Shown here piece after piece: positions 6,563-16,097 of a DNA stretch of 38,514 bases. Below the pieces are notes generated by a model, which saw nothing but the letters and a program-made list of their open reading frames with translations, was not told the origin of the DNA and did not search any database. The stretch comes from Candidatus Omnitrophota bacterium. GTDB taxonomy: Bacteria; Ratteibacteria; UBA8468; B48-G9; JAFGKM01. The stretch lies in assembly GCA_023818645.1 (NCBI GenBank), contig JAMWCJ010000008.1:1-38514 (forward strand), written 5' to 3'. Both the position numbers and the translations under genes were made by a program. How positions within the stretch are numbered: the first letter of the stretch is position 1; each line of letters opens with the position of its first letter.

Positions 6563-8766
6563 TGTCAAAAATAATTGCTTCTGCTGCTATAAATGGAGCA
6601 AATAAAATAGTAAATATGGCAGAAAGAAAATGGAGAGAAGCAATTGATAAATATGGACCAAATCAAGATGTTGCCTTTCCAGATACTGCTTATTATTTAC
6701 CAATAATTTATGGAATACTTGGAATTCCCATATCAAAACTTTCCCATATGGAAAAAGTTTTTAAAATATGTAAAGATTTATTACCAGAACCTGTTCATAA
6801 AGATTGTCATTTACCTTATTTAGGACCTGTTTTAGATGCTGGAATGGCTACTTTATTTGCTGAAGAAATGATGGAAGCAATAAGATATATTGAAAACCCA
6901 GATTTTTATTTCCCGGAAGAAGAACCACCTGAAGAAAAATTATGGCTTGGAGCAGCAAATGATATAATTTTGAGGAAAAGAGGGATTGAATTTGTTGATG
7001 GAACTGCTCCTGGATTTGCTGCAGTTGTTGGTTCTGTACCTGATAACGAAACAGCAGTAAAAATAGCAACTGAATTAATAGAAAAGAACTTATATGTTTT
7101 TATGTGTGCTGAATATAATGGTAAAAGATTTGCAGAACAACTTAAAGATGCAGGTCTTCAACTTGGCTGGCCTGTCCGACTCGTTCCTTTTGGTCCTGAA
7201 ATTTATCAAGCGGTATTTGCACTTGGTTTTGCAGTAAGGGCTGCTATGAGTTTTGGAGGAATTGAACCAGGAGATTATAGAAGGATTTTGATTTATAATA
7301 AGGATAGAATTTTTGCCTTTGTTCTTGCTTTTGGATATGTGAATGAAGAATGGTATGCAAATGCAGCAGGAGCAATAAATTTTGGTTTTCCAACAATTGC
7401 AGACACTCCTATTCCTCAAATTTTACCAACTGGTATATGTACTTATGAGCATGTTGTTTCAAATATTCCACATTCTGAAATTGTCTCAAAAGCAGTTGAA
7501 GTAAGAGGATTAAAGGTTACTGTTTCAAAAGTTAACATTCCTGTTCCTTATGGTCCTGCATTTGAAGGAGAAAGGGTAAGAAAAGAGGATTTATATGTTG
7601 AGAGTGGAGGAGGAAAAAGTTTATCCTGTGAATGGACAACAAGTTTACCTTTAGAAGAAGTTGAGGATGGAAAAATAGAAGTTATAGGACCGGAAATTGA
7701 TGATATCCCTGAGGGAAGTGCAATACCAATGGCAACTCTTGTTGAAGTTGCAGGTAGAGAAATGCAGGAAGATTTTGAACCAATACTTGAAAGACAAATT
7801 CATGATTATATTAACTATATAAATGGAGTTATGCATATAGGGCAGAGAGATATTGTTTGGATAAGGATAAGTAAAAAAGCAAAAGAGAAAGGACTAAAAT
7901 TCAAACATCTTGGAGTGGCAATTCATGCAAAATACCATGAGGTATTTTCAAATATCCTTGATAAAGTTCAGGTTAAAATTTATACTGATGAAGAAAAAGT
8001 TAAAGAAATTCTTGAAAAAGCAAGGAAGGTATGGAAACAAAGAGATGAACGACTTGCAGGAATTACTGATGAAGAAGTTGATACATTTTATTCCTGCACA
8101 CTTTGCCAGTCGTTTGCTCCGAATCATGTATGTATAGTAACTCCTGAAAGGACAGGTCTTTGTGGTGCATTTTCTTATCTTGATTGTCGCGCTTCAAACA
8201 GGATAAATCCAACAGGCCCAAATCAGCCAGTAAAAAAAGGAAAGATTCTTGATGAAAAGTATGGCCAATGGGAAGGAATAAATGAATTTGTAAAAAAAGC
8301 AAGTAGAGGAGCAATTGAAAAAGTAAGTGTTTATAGTTTAATGCTGGACCCTATGACAACTTGTGGATGCTGTGAATGTATTGCAGTAGTTCTTCCTTTA
8401 TGTAATGGGATAATGACAGTAAATAGGGAATATAAAGGAGAAACTCCCTGTGGAATGAAATTTACAACTCTTGCTGGTAATGTTGGTGGGGGAAGACAAA
8501 TCCCAGGATTTCTTGGACATTCAAAATTTAATATAACTCAGAAGAAATTTCTTCAAGCAGAAGGTGGAATATTGCGTCTTGTATGGATGCCTAAAATGTT
8601 AAAGGAAGAAATAAAAGAAAGATTTATAAAAAGAGCAGAAGAAGTTGGAATACCTGATTTGCTTGATAGAATTGCAGATGAAACAATAGGTATAACAGAA
8701 GAAGAAATTTTACCATTTTTACAGGAAAAAAAGCATCCAGCGCTTGAACTACCCCCAATTATGTAA
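6562..8766 (+). CDS. acsB: Acetyl-CoA synthase (CO-methylating) beta subunit
   Basis: A 734-residue bacterial acetyl-CoA synthase that joins CO, a methyl group from the corrinoid protein, and CoA. The A-cluster is visible: a [4Fe-4S] set in CTLCQSFAPNHVC followed by GLCGAF, and the nickel-binding C-G-C in TTCGCCECI. The full N-terminal domain is present (TAYYLPIIYGILG and later the Rossmann-like region), as in Moorella-type AcsB and unlike the shorter archaeal CdhC. It is preceded by a good ribosome site (AGGAGG near 6550) and overlaps the upstream stop. It is the last gene of the operon; the next gene is convergent. Confidence 0.97.
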   Translation: MSKIIASAAINGANKIVNMAERKWREAIDKYGPNQDVAFPDTAYYLPIIYGILGIPISKLSHMEKVFKICKDLLPEPVHKDCHLPYLGPVLDAGMATLFAEEMMEAIRYIENPDFYFPEEEPPEEKLWLGAANDIILRKRGIEFVDGTAPGFAAVVGSVPDNETAVKIATELIEKNLYVFMCAEYNGKRFAEQLKDAGLQLGWPVRLVPFGPEIYQAVFALGFAVRAAMSFGGIEPGDYRRILIYNKDRIFAFVLAFGYVNEEWYANAAGAINFGFPTIADTPIPQILPTGICTYEHVVSNIPHSEIVSKAVEVRGLKVTVSKVNIPVPYGPAFEGERVRKEDLYVESGGGKSLSCEWTTSLPLEEVEDGKIEVIGPEIDDIPEGSAIPMATLVEVAGREMQEDFEPILERQIHDYINYINGVMHIGQRDIVWIRISKKAKEKGLKFKHLGVAIHAKYHEVFSNILDKVQVKIYTDEEKVKEILEKARKVWKQRDERLAGITDEEVDTFYSCTLCQSFAPNHVCIVTPERTGLCGAFSYLDCRASNRINPTGPNQPVKKGKILDEKYGQWEGINEFVKKASRGAIEKVSVYSLMLDPMTTCGCCECIAVVLPLCNGIMTVNREYKGETPCGMKFTTLAGNVGGGRQIPGFLGHSKFNITQKKFLQAEGGILRLVWMPKMLKEEIKERFIKRAEEVGIPDLLDRIADETIGITEEEILPFLQEKKHPALELPPIM

Positions 8767-8773
8767 CCCTTTC

Positions 8774-8788
8774 CCACCTACGAGGTGG
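8774..8788. terminator. Hairpin between convergent genes
   Basis: CCACCT and AGGTGG form a perfect 6-bp G+C-rich stem with a 3-base ACG loop, 8 bases after the acsB stop. No T-run follows on either strand, so it is not a textbook intrinsic terminator, but it is the only strong hairpin in the 63-base convergent gap. A wider pair, AACCCTTT at 8765-8772 and AAAGGGTT at 8840-8847, encloses the gap. Confidence 0.4.
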
Positions 8789-8829
8789 CCACTGGAAATG
8801 TAGATTTGACAATGGATTTGAAAATTGTA

Positions 8830-10641
8830 TTAAATTATCAAAGGGTTAAATTCAATTTTGAAATCGATTTTTTCTTTTAGTGCCATTATTTCATCATAAG
8901 GTAGTTTTTCATCCTTTTTTAATTTAAAAATTATTTTGAAAAATTTTTTATTTTTTCTCCCATTTGTAATATCAGAAAAAAGAATCTCAAATTTATTTCG
9001 TTCAATTATATCTCTTAAAAGATTAACTCTATTTTCAAATGTCGGACTTCTCTTAACAGGTATCTCAATAGCAATTATATCTGAGAATGGTGGATAACCT
9101 AAAATTTCTCTCGTTTTGAGTTCCTTTTCATAAAAAATCTCATATTTCTTTGTTTTAAAAAAAGTAAATATTTCAAAATTTGGATTTTTTGTTTGAATTA
9201 TTATCTTTGCATTTTTGTTTTTCAACCTACATATAAACTCATTGACAATAAAAAAGAAAATCTCTTCTGAATTATATTCAGGGATATTAAAAAATGACTC
9301 TGCATGTGGGAAAATAATCAATCCAAAATCAAATATATCAAGAATATTTTTTAAAACAGAAGAACCTACAATGATATCACTTTCTTTTTCAATATTTTTT
9401 TCTTCTGCTGTGAATTTTTGTATCTTAAAATCAGGATAAACATCCTTCAATTTTCTATACATTTTTTCAATACCAATTATCCTTTCAATTATATTTTTAC
9501 TTCTACAATTAGGACATTTCTTTACAAAATTTTCTGAAGTTCTGCAATATTTACAGTATAATTTATTTTCTTCATTTAGTATAAGAATAGAAGAACATTC
9601 TTTACATCTTAATACATGGTCGCAATTATCGCATTTAAATGTTTTCCAATTCCCTTTTCTATTATGAATAATCCCAACTTTTTTCCCTTTCAAAATAGTT
9701 TCTTCAAGCATAGAGACAGAAAATTTAGTAAGAAAATCTAAATTTTTATCAATCTGTTCCCATTTTTTATCTAAAATAAAAATCTCAGGAGTTCCTTCAA
9801 ATGACCTTTTATCAAATAAAGTAATTTTTTTATTTTTAACTTCAAAATAATCATTTATAGAAAGAGTATGAGAAGTCAAAATTAGTGGTATATTTAAAAA
9901 TTTGCATCTTTCTTCTGCAACATCAACAGCATTATATTTAGGATGTTTTTTTTCTCTGTAGGAACTATCAATGTAGGAATCAACAATTATTGCGCTAAGA
10001 TCTAAAAAGGGTAAAAAAACAGAAATTCTTGAGCCAATAACTATTAAATTTTTATTATTTAAAATTTCAAGATATCTTTCCATCCTTTCTTTTTTTTTCA
10101 TCTCACCATAATATTTCAAAACCTTTTTTTCTACTTTTCCTTCAATCATTTGATAATAATCCTCTATTATTGAAATTTCAGGAAACAAAAAAAGTAAAGA
10201 ACCATTTGTTTGTTTTATTAAATCAATGTAAAACTCTAACTTTTCTTCTTTACTTTGATAAAGATAAATCTTTTTTTCAAATTTTTGAAATAATTGGGTA
10301 GATAAAGTTTTTTCAATCTCTAATTTTTTTTTACAGTGTTTTAAAGGTAGATTCCCAATTATTGAGAAAATAACTTGACCAAGAGAAATACAATATCTTC
10401 TTGCAATAATTTTAAAAAATTCAAAATCTTCATTGTTTATCAAAGGACTTTCATCATAGACTTTTTTTATAAATTTAAAATCATTTTCTTTCTCTGTATC
10501 TTTAACATTTATCGCAAAACCTTTTCTATTTTTTTTCCCAAGAGGAGTCAAAACACGTACAAAATTATTTATTTCCTTTTCATAAAGGTAAAAAAAACTT
10601 CTTTCTAAAGGTATATCAAAAACAATTTCAACAAGTTTCAT
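8830..10641 (-). CDS. PriA-like primosomal protein N' with degenerate helicase motifs
   Basis: A 603-residue homologue of PriA, which normally reloads the replisome at stalled forks using a DEAH-type helicase and a zinc domain. The zinc domain is intact, with four CxxC pairs at C337/340, 346/349, 363/366 and 376/379. Collinear PriA segments are clear, such as FLFPEIS at 152, GSRISVFLPF at 203 and LGYPPFSD near the end. The helicase core is not intact. The Walker A position near 125-138 reads YLYQSKEEKLEF with no GxGKT. The Walker B DEEHD position reads DSYID at 221-225. The late GRAGR motif reads FICRLKN near 469. The protein is over 100 residues shorter than typical PriA. It follows the methyltransferase by 8 bases in the same operon. 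Actinobacterial PriA also lacks helicase motifs, so a structural loading role is plausible. Confidence 0.82.
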   Translation of the reverse strand: MKLVEIVFDIPLERSFFYLYEKEINNFVRVLTPLGKKNRKGFAINVKDTEKENDFKFIKKVYDESPLINNEDFEFFKIIARRYCISLGQVIFSIIGNLPLKHCKKKLEIEKTLSTQLFQKFEKKIYLYQSKEEKLEFYIDLIKQTNGSLLFLFPEISIIEDYYQMIEGKVEKKVLKYYGEMKKKERMERYLEILNNKNLIVIGSRISVFLPFLDLSAIIVDSYIDSSYREKKHPKYNAVDVAEERCKFLNIPLILTSHTLSINDYFEVKNKKITLFDKRSFEGTPEIFILDKKWEQIDKNLDFLTKFSVSMLEETILKGKKVGIIHNRKGNWKTFKCDNCDHVLRCKECSSILILNEENKLYCKYCRTSENFVKKCPNCRSKNIIERIIGIEKMYRKLKDVYPDFKIQKFTAEEKNIEKESDIIVGSSVLKNILDIFDFGLIIFPHAESFFNIPEYNSEEIFFFIVNEFICRLKNKNAKIIIQTKNPNFEIFTFFKTKKYEIFYEKELKTREILGYPPFSDIIAIEIPVKRSPTFENRVNLLRDIIERNKFEILFSDITNGRKNKKFFKIIFKLKKDEKLPYDEIMALKEKIDFKIEFNPLII

Positions 10642-10649
10642 AATTTTAT

Positions 10650-11534
10650 TTAGAAAAATTTAATTAAAACATCTTTAAGATTTTTTATATAAGAAGGTGT
10701 AGTCCCACAGCACCCACCAATAAATTTTACTCCCTTTTCAACAATTTTTAAACAATTTTCAGTAAATTCATCTATATTTTCCTGATATTCAATTTTGCCA
10801 TTCACAATCCTTGGTTTTCCTGCATTTGGTTTTATCCATAATGTTAAATCTGTTAAATCCTTCATTATTTCCACCAAACCCAACATTTCTTTTGAATTTA
10901 AACCGCAGTTTGACCCGACAATTGAAATCTTGTTATTTTCTGCCCATTTTATATACTCCTCTACTTTCTGACCCATTAAAGTTCTGTATTCCTTACCCAA
11001 ATTAAAAGTCAAACAAGGAATAATTAAAAAAGATGTGCTTTCCTTCAATGTTTCATAGGCAATCTTTAGTTCTTCAATATCCTGAAATGTTTCAAGAACT
11101 AAAAAATCAACTTTTGTTTTTCCAAAAACTTTACCAACTTCATAAAAAATTTCTTTTGCTTCTTTTATTCCGACATCACCATATGGCTGAAGAAATTCAC
11201 CTAAAGGACCTATATCACCTCCAATAAATATATCTTTAAATTTATCCTTCACTTTCAGAATTATATCAACTCCTTTATAAATTATATTGTAAAATTTGTC
11301 TTCAATTTTCTTTTTATTTAAAATTTTTCTATTTGCTCCAAATGTATTTGTTAAAATTATTTCTGAACCACTTTCACAATACTCTAAATGAATTTTTTCA
11401 ACAATCTCTGGTCTCTCAATATTAGCAATTTCAGGAGTAATACCTTTAAATCCTTTCTTTTCTATATATGTTCCAAAGGCACCATCTAAAATTACAAAAT
11501 TTTTATTTCTAAATTTTTCAAATATTTTTTCCAT
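10650..11534 (-). CDS. Homocysteine S-methyltransferase family protein
   Basis: About 294 residues of the zinc-dependent homocysteine/betaine methyltransferase barrel, which moves a methyl group to homocysteine or a related thiol. Visible motifs are LDGAFGTYIEKKG at the start, TNTFGANR, the first zinc cysteine in GSNCGLN, and the paired zinc cysteines in GGCCGTTP near the C-terminus, so all three zinc ligands are present. I chose the ATG at 11534; the frame stays open to 11567, but those extra residues lie inside the upstream gene. It is a stand-alone barrel without the cobalamin domains of MetH. The methyl donor (methionine-type, betaine or methylfolate) cannot be told from the sequence. Confidence 0.88.
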   Translation of the reverse strand: MEKIFEKFRNKNFVILDGAFGTYIEKKGFKGITPEIANIERPEIVEKIHLEYCESGSEIILTNTFGANRKILNKKKIEDKFYNIIYKGVDIILKVKDKFKDIFIGGDIGPLGEFLQPYGDVGIKEAKEIFYEVGKVFGKTKVDFLVLETFQDIEELKIAYETLKESTSFLIIPCLTFNLGKEYRTLMGQKVEEYIKWAENNKISIVGSNCGLNSKEMLGLVEIMKDLTDLTLWIKPNAGKPRIVNGKIEYQENIDEFTENCLKIVEKGVKFIGGCCGTTPSYIKNLKDVLIKFF

Positions 11535-14445
11535 ATTTTTGTATAATTGAAATTCTACCAAGTCCAAAAGGTACAGTTGAATAATCTAAAGTTCGTTCTT
11601 TACTTCTAAACCATTTTTTACCATAATCAATAAATGAAAATGGACCTACAAATTTAGGATTATGTTCTTTGGTATGATGTGGACCTAATAAATTTCTTAA
11701 ACTTGAAAAAAGTTCAATCTCAATTGTATTTCTATCTTCTTTTATATATTCAGTTATTTCTATTTCATAAGGAGGCAAATAAATAAGACCAACTTCATAT
11801 CCATTTATTTTAACTTTTGCCACTATACATTTAAATTCTTCAAATTTTAAAAATTTTTTCCCTCCTCCTTTAATTTCAATATCACAAACTGCCTTTAAAC
11901 TCCCAGAGTAAAAAGGGTATCCTTGTAAATTTAGGTCTTCTTCACTTATTTCTTTATCTTTTTCTGCAATAACAAAATTATTTAGATAATAACCACCATT
12001 TTTATATTCAACCTTTCTTGCCTTTACAACAAAATTACCAAGCAAATATATATTTTCAATCTCAGTACCATCTTTTCTAAAAATTAAGGTATTTTTAAAT
12101 TTAGGTGGAATAAAAGTAATTTCCATCTCAATTTTGTTTTTCCCTCTTTTAATATAATCTTTTGAAATTTTAACTTTTTTAAAACAAGGGTCTATCCACT
12201 GTTCCATATTTTTTTCTTTTATACTTTTATTATTTATCCTTACTCTATATTTTTCTAACATTTCTGCAACTAAATATAAATCATTATTAAAATTTTCATT
12301 CTCAAATTCAAAAAGTAAAGTTACTTTCTGTCTTTTATTTTCTTTTTCCAGAATCTCCTGAACTTGTAAAACAGGTATTTTCCCTGACAATCTTTTATCT
12401 TTTTTTCTTTTAAACTTACAAAAATCAATTACAAGAATATTTTCAGAAGTTAATTCAATTTTCCAATTTCCTATATCAAATTTCAAAACTTCTTCTTCCT
12501 TTTTATTACCTCTCAAAATTGAAGGTTTTTCACTTTTATCAATCAAAAAAAGAGAAGAACCAATAGGTGGAAAAAAATCTTCAATTAGAATTCCATTATT
12601 TTGTTTTTTTACATCTATTACACTTATCTCTCCTTTAAATGGATCGAGTTTATAAACCTTACCTTCATATTTCAGAGTTATAAAAGTTTTATATGATTTT
12701 TCAAGTGAAATATTATTCAGAAAAATCAATTCAATATCTCCATCAATTTTTCTTCTATGAACGAAAATATTGGAAATCTCTTGGTTGTTTTCTTCATAAA
12801 TCTCAATATCTCTTTTTACATACTTATTTAATTTTTCAATTAAGTACTGAATAGAAGAATATAAAATGCATTCATTTTTAATATCAATATTTTTTCTCTC
12901 CCCTTCTATTAAATATGGGAAAAATACTTCTGAAGCAAAAACTTTACCACCCTCATCTATAAATTTTTTTATCAATTCAATTGTTTTCTCCCTTAGAGTT
13001 GCCATTGGAGGTAAAATTAAATATTCATATTCACACCTTCCTATTTTAAACTTCCCATCTTTCACTTCTCCATATTTTTTAATTAAATTTTCATTTCCAA
13101 ATTCGTATTCAAATTTATTTTCAAGAAGTTTTTGTGTTAATTGAAGTAATAATTCATCATAATCTTTAAGTTTTTTAGACCCTTTTAAAACCCATGCAGT
13201 TTCAATAGGATGAATAACAAGAATATTTGCTATAAATTTTCCATTACTCATAATAAAATTTATTCTTGCAAAATAATCTTCAAGTTCTTTTTGATACTTC
13301 CAGTATGGTTGATGATGAGAAATTGTTGGAGGAAAATCTCTTTTCCTGCATCCTTTTAATGAATATAAATATAAATGTGGACAGAAAAAATTTACTCCAA
13401 GAGAAATATGCCAATCCCCAATCCATTTTCTTTCTGCAAGTGTAAAATTCTGACCTGAACAACCATATAATTCACTTAATACTCTTTCTTTCCCAAGTTG
13501 ATTTGCTACAGAACTACATTGTTTTAAAGTTAATGGATTGTTTAAATCTCTTCCAAGATGATCAACTCCAGGCCATTGCATAAATTCGTACAAACTCATA
13601 GCATCTCCGATAGAATCTACTTGACTTGTTAAATTATCTTCTTTTAAATAATGTCCTGTTAGAAAAATTTTGTTTTTTTCACAGAAATTGTATATGTTTT
13701 CACCAAAATTTTTAATAAAAAGTTCTACTATTAATTTTGAATATTGATATCTTAATAATTCAAATCCATCTTTTTCTTCAATAAGTAAATTTATTTTTTG
13801 ATAGATATCATAACCATACTTTTGTTTGAATATATTCCTGAAATTTTTTGACCATGGGAAATAATAAGAATTTTGCGATTTTTTTACTGTTCTATGATGA
13901 AAATAATTGGGTTCATCTGTAAAAATTGCAGGTACTGTATCAGGAATATAATTTTTTAAAAATTTTATATATCTTTCATATGTTGACTTTATAAAATCAT
14001 TAATTGTTTTTTCATTCATTGTATCGACATAAGTCAAACCATTGTACCACTCAGATTTTTCCCCTTCAATAACTTTTTTCTTCCATTTTTTGCCTTTTTT
14101 CCAGATTTTTAGAATTTTAATTCTATTTTCTTTTTTCTTTGATACAATCCCTCCAGCAAAACCACTTGGCCATCTATCTTCATCATATAAATACATTTTC
14201 ATTCCCTTTTGATTTGCATATTTAACAATTTCTTTTATACATTCCATCCAACCTTCTGATAAGTAAGGTGTAATAAGACCAATTCTTGAATGCATAAAAC
14301 CCCCTCCAAATCCACCTTCTTCCATCTTGTCTATTTGAAACTTTAATTGTTCAATTTTTAACTCATCATTCCAAGACCAAAAAGGAGCCGCTCTATAAAT
14401 AAAATCAGGATTTTCAAATCCATCAATCAATCTTTTCTCTATCAT
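11518..14445 (-). CDS. GH106-like glycoside hydrolase family protein
   Basis: A 975-residue protein of the large family annotated as glycosyl hydrolase or alpha-L-rhamnosidase-like (GH106-related). The N-terminal barrel begins with FIYRAAPFWSWND, GGFGGGFMHSRIG and MYLYDEDRWPSGFAGG, which are hallmarks of that family; TDEPNYF near residue 190 and GQNFTLAERKWIGDWH further on are probable active-site regions. C-terminal parts look like beta-sandwich domains (for example IEIELFSSLRNLLGPHH). No signal peptide or membrane segment is visible, so it is predicted to be intracellular. I chose ATG at 14445 because AAGGGAAGG lies just upstream; ATG at 14469 is an alternative. It overlaps the HDAC-like gene by 23 bases and the methyltransferase by 17. 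The substrate is unknown. Confidence 0.8.
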   Translation of the reverse strand: MIEKRLIDGFENPDFIYRAAPFWSWNDELKIEQLKFQIDKMEEGGFGGGFMHSRIGLITPYLSEGWMECIKEIVKYANQKGMKMYLYDEDRWPSGFAGGIVSKKKENRIKILKIWKKGKKWKKKVIEGEKSEWYNGLTYVDTMNEKTINDFIKSTYERYIKFLKNYIPDTVPAIFTDEPNYFHHRTVKKSQNSYYFPWSKNFRNIFKQKYGYDIYQKINLLIEEKDGFELLRYQYSKLIVELFIKNFGENIYNFCEKNKIFLTGHYLKEDNLTSQVDSIGDAMSLYEFMQWPGVDHLGRDLNNPLTLKQCSSVANQLGKERVLSELYGCSGQNFTLAERKWIGDWHISLGVNFFCPHLYLYSLKGCRKRDFPPTISHHQPYWKYQKELEDYFARINFIMSNGKFIANILVIHPIETAWVLKGSKKLKDYDELLLQLTQKLLENKFEYEFGNENLIKKYGEVKDGKFKIGRCEYEYLILPPMATLREKTIELIKKFIDEGGKVFASEVFFPYLIEGERKNIDIKNECILYSSIQYLIEKLNKYVKRDIEIYEENNQEISNIFVHRRKIDGDIELIFLNNISLEKSYKTFITLKYEGKVYKLDPFKGEISVIDVKKQNNGILIEDFFPPIGSSLFLIDKSEKPSILRGNKKEEEVLKFDIGNWKIELTSENILVIDFCKFKRKKDKRLSGKIPVLQVQEILEKENKRQKVTLLFEFENENFNNDLYLVAEMLEKYRVRINNKSIKEKNMEQWIDPCFKKVKISKDYIKRGKNKIEMEITFIPPKFKNTLIFRKDGTEIENIYLLGNFVVKARKVEYKNGGYYLNNFVIAEKDKEISEEDLNLQGYPFYSGSLKAVCDIEIKGGGKKFLKFEEFKCIVAKVKINGYEVGLIYLPPYEIEITEYIKEDRNTIEIELFSSLRNLLGPHHTKEHNPKFVGPFSFIDYGKKWFRSKERTLDYSTVPFGLGRISIIQKYGKNI

Positions 14446-15319
14446 TGCCTTCCCTTTTTTTAATAACACTATTAAAACCAGAAATAAAGCAATAGATAAG
14501 ATTTCCTATTTTAAATATATTGTATCCACCTTCTAAAATCAAAAATATTTTTTTGCCAAGATTATTTATCTTTTTACCTATTATATAATAATCAGTTTCA
14601 GTTAGAGAAAGTTGTAATAATGGATCTTCTCTAAAAGTATCAAAACCACAAGAAACGGCAATAATATCTGGTGAGAAGTTTTTTATTATCTCAAGTGCAA
14701 TATCAAGTTTTTCAATGTATTTTTTTGAACTTGAAAAAGGCGGAACAGGGAAATTATAACAGTTTTCAAAAGAATATTTACCTGTTCCTGGATAAGCAGG
14801 AAATTGATGAATTGAAACATATATTACATTTTCTTCATCTTTTAAAATCTCTTCGGTTCCATTACCATGGTGTCCATCTATATCAAGAACTGCTACTTTA
14901 TAATTTTTTAATAAAAGTTTTTTTACAGCAATTGCTATATTATTAAAATAACAAAAGCCACCAAGATTATTTTTACCTGCATGATGTCCTGGAGGTCTAC
15001 CAAGAGAAAAACCAATTTTTCCTTCAAGAGAAATCTCGCTTGCTTTTATAGAAGCACCAACAGATAAACAAGCATAGTAGAATATATCTTTTATATTTGG
15101 ACAATCAGGATCAAAAAAATTATTTTCTTTCACTTTTTTAACCAGTTCATAACTGTGAACAAGGTATAAATCTTCTTCTTTACATGGTTCTGGTTTGACA
15201 AATTTAAAATTACCTTTTCTACAAAGATAATTAACTATTCTCTCTATCCTTTCAGGTGATTCTGGATGTGACTCTTCTTTGTATTTTAGAAATTCTTCAG
15301 AGTAAACAAACTCAATCAT
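14423..15319 (-). CDS. Histone deacetylase family (AcuC/HDAH-like) amidohydrolase
   Basis: A 298-residue zinc deacetylase of the arginase/HDAC fold. Features in order: HPESPERIERI at 18-28, GRPPGHHAG with the catalytic His pair at 112-113, GGFCYFNN, LDIDGHHGNG with zinc ligands D148 and H150, CGFDTFREDP supplying the third Asp, and LEGGYN with the active-site Tyr. All catalytic residues appear present. Bacterial members act on acetylated polyamines, acetoin metabolism targets or acetyl-lysine; none can be chosen here. Its ATG overlaps the kinase stop by four bases, so the two are probably co-translated. It also overlaps the GH106-like gene downstream. Confidence 0.92.
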   Translation of the reverse strand: MIEFVYSEEFLKYKEESHPESPERIERIVNYLCRKGNFKFVKPEPCKEEDLYLVHSYELVKKVKENNFFDPDCPNIKDIFYYACLSVGASIKASEISLEGKIGFSLGRPPGHHAGKNNLGGFCYFNNIAIAVKKLLLKNYKVAVLDIDGHHGNGTEEILKDEENVIYVSIHQFPAYPGTGKYSFENCYNFPVPPFSSSKKYIEKLDIALEIIKNFSPDIIAVSCGFDTFREDPLLQLSLTETDYYIIGKKINNLGKKIFLILEGGYNIFKIGNLIYCFISGFNSVIKKREGNDREKID

Positions 15320-16074
15320 TCAATTTTCCTGGTTTCAAGGATATAAACTATTCCTTCCATACTTTCAAATCTATTTTCAGGTTTAGGGTCTGTTGCTATT
15401 CTAATTATATTTTTTATTTTATCATTTAAAGGGAAATTCAATTCTTTATAAATTTTTTCAATTGTCTTTCCAAATGAATATATATCACTCTTTTCATCAC
15501 CAGGTCTACCTTCGTAAATCTCTGGTGCTATATATCCCTCAGTACCTCCTTTAAACTTACCCCTGTTAAAAATCCATCTCCCTATCTGAGAAAGACCAAA
15601 ATCAGTAATTTTAATCTTTTCGAGAGAATAAGTTATCAAAATATTTGAAGGATTGATATCTTTATGAACTATACCATTTTTGTGAATATATGAAATACCC
15701 TTTGCTGCTTTAACAATTATATCAATTATATTTTTTTCATTAAAAATGTTTTTTTTAGCTCTTATCGCTTTCATTAAATCGGTATCAAGGTATTCCATTA
15801 AAATGAAAAAATTTCCGTCCTCCTGAATTACATCAAAAACTTTAACTATATTTGGGTGTTCAAGTGACTTTGCAATTTTACCTTCTTTAACAAACTGTCT
15901 AATTTGATTTCTTTCAAGTCGTCTTGGATGTAAAACCTTAACAGCAATAATTGAATTATATAAAGGAAATGGCTCTATTGACTCTGCTCTATAAACAGTT
16001 GAAAATCCACCAGAACCAACCATTTCTTTCAAAATGTAATTTTTTACTATATAACCTGTCCTTATTTTCTCCAA
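15316..16074 (-). CDS. Ser/Thr protein kinase (single soluble kinase domain)
   Basis: About 252 residues comprising just a Hanks-type kinase domain. Visible motifs are the glycine loop GSGGFSTVY, the ATP-binding Lys in IAVKVL, the catalytic loop VHKDINPSN (Lys in place of the usual Arg of HRD), DFGLS, and APE preceded by a GGTEGY activation segment. There is no transmembrane segment, PASTA or other sensor domain, so it is cytoplasmic. The start is TTG at 16074, because GAGGAG sits 6 bases upstream; another TTG at 16092 would make that ribosome site part of the gene. It leads a five-gene overlapping run, so it may act on one of the products downstream, but no target is indicated. Confidence 0.88.
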   Translation of the reverse strand: MEKIRTGYIVKNYILKEMVGSGGFSTVYRAESIEPFPLYNSIIAVKVLHPRRLERNQIRQFVKEGKIAKSLEHPNIVKVFDVIQEDGNFFILMEYLDTDLMKAIRAKKNIFNEKNIIDIIVKAAKGISYIHKNGIVHKDINPSNILITYSLEKIKITDFGLSQIGRWIFNRGKFKGGTEGYIAPEIYEGRPGDEKSDIYSFGKTIEKIYKELNFPLNDKIKNIIRIATDPKPENRFESMEGIVYILETRKIE

Positions 16075-16097
16075 TTTTTTCTCCTCAAACAATTTTA

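Noticed and set aside
7090-7419. 109-codon minus-strand ORF inside acsB
   Set aside because: It is antisense to a fully conserved acsB region, with no ribosome site or recognisable domain.
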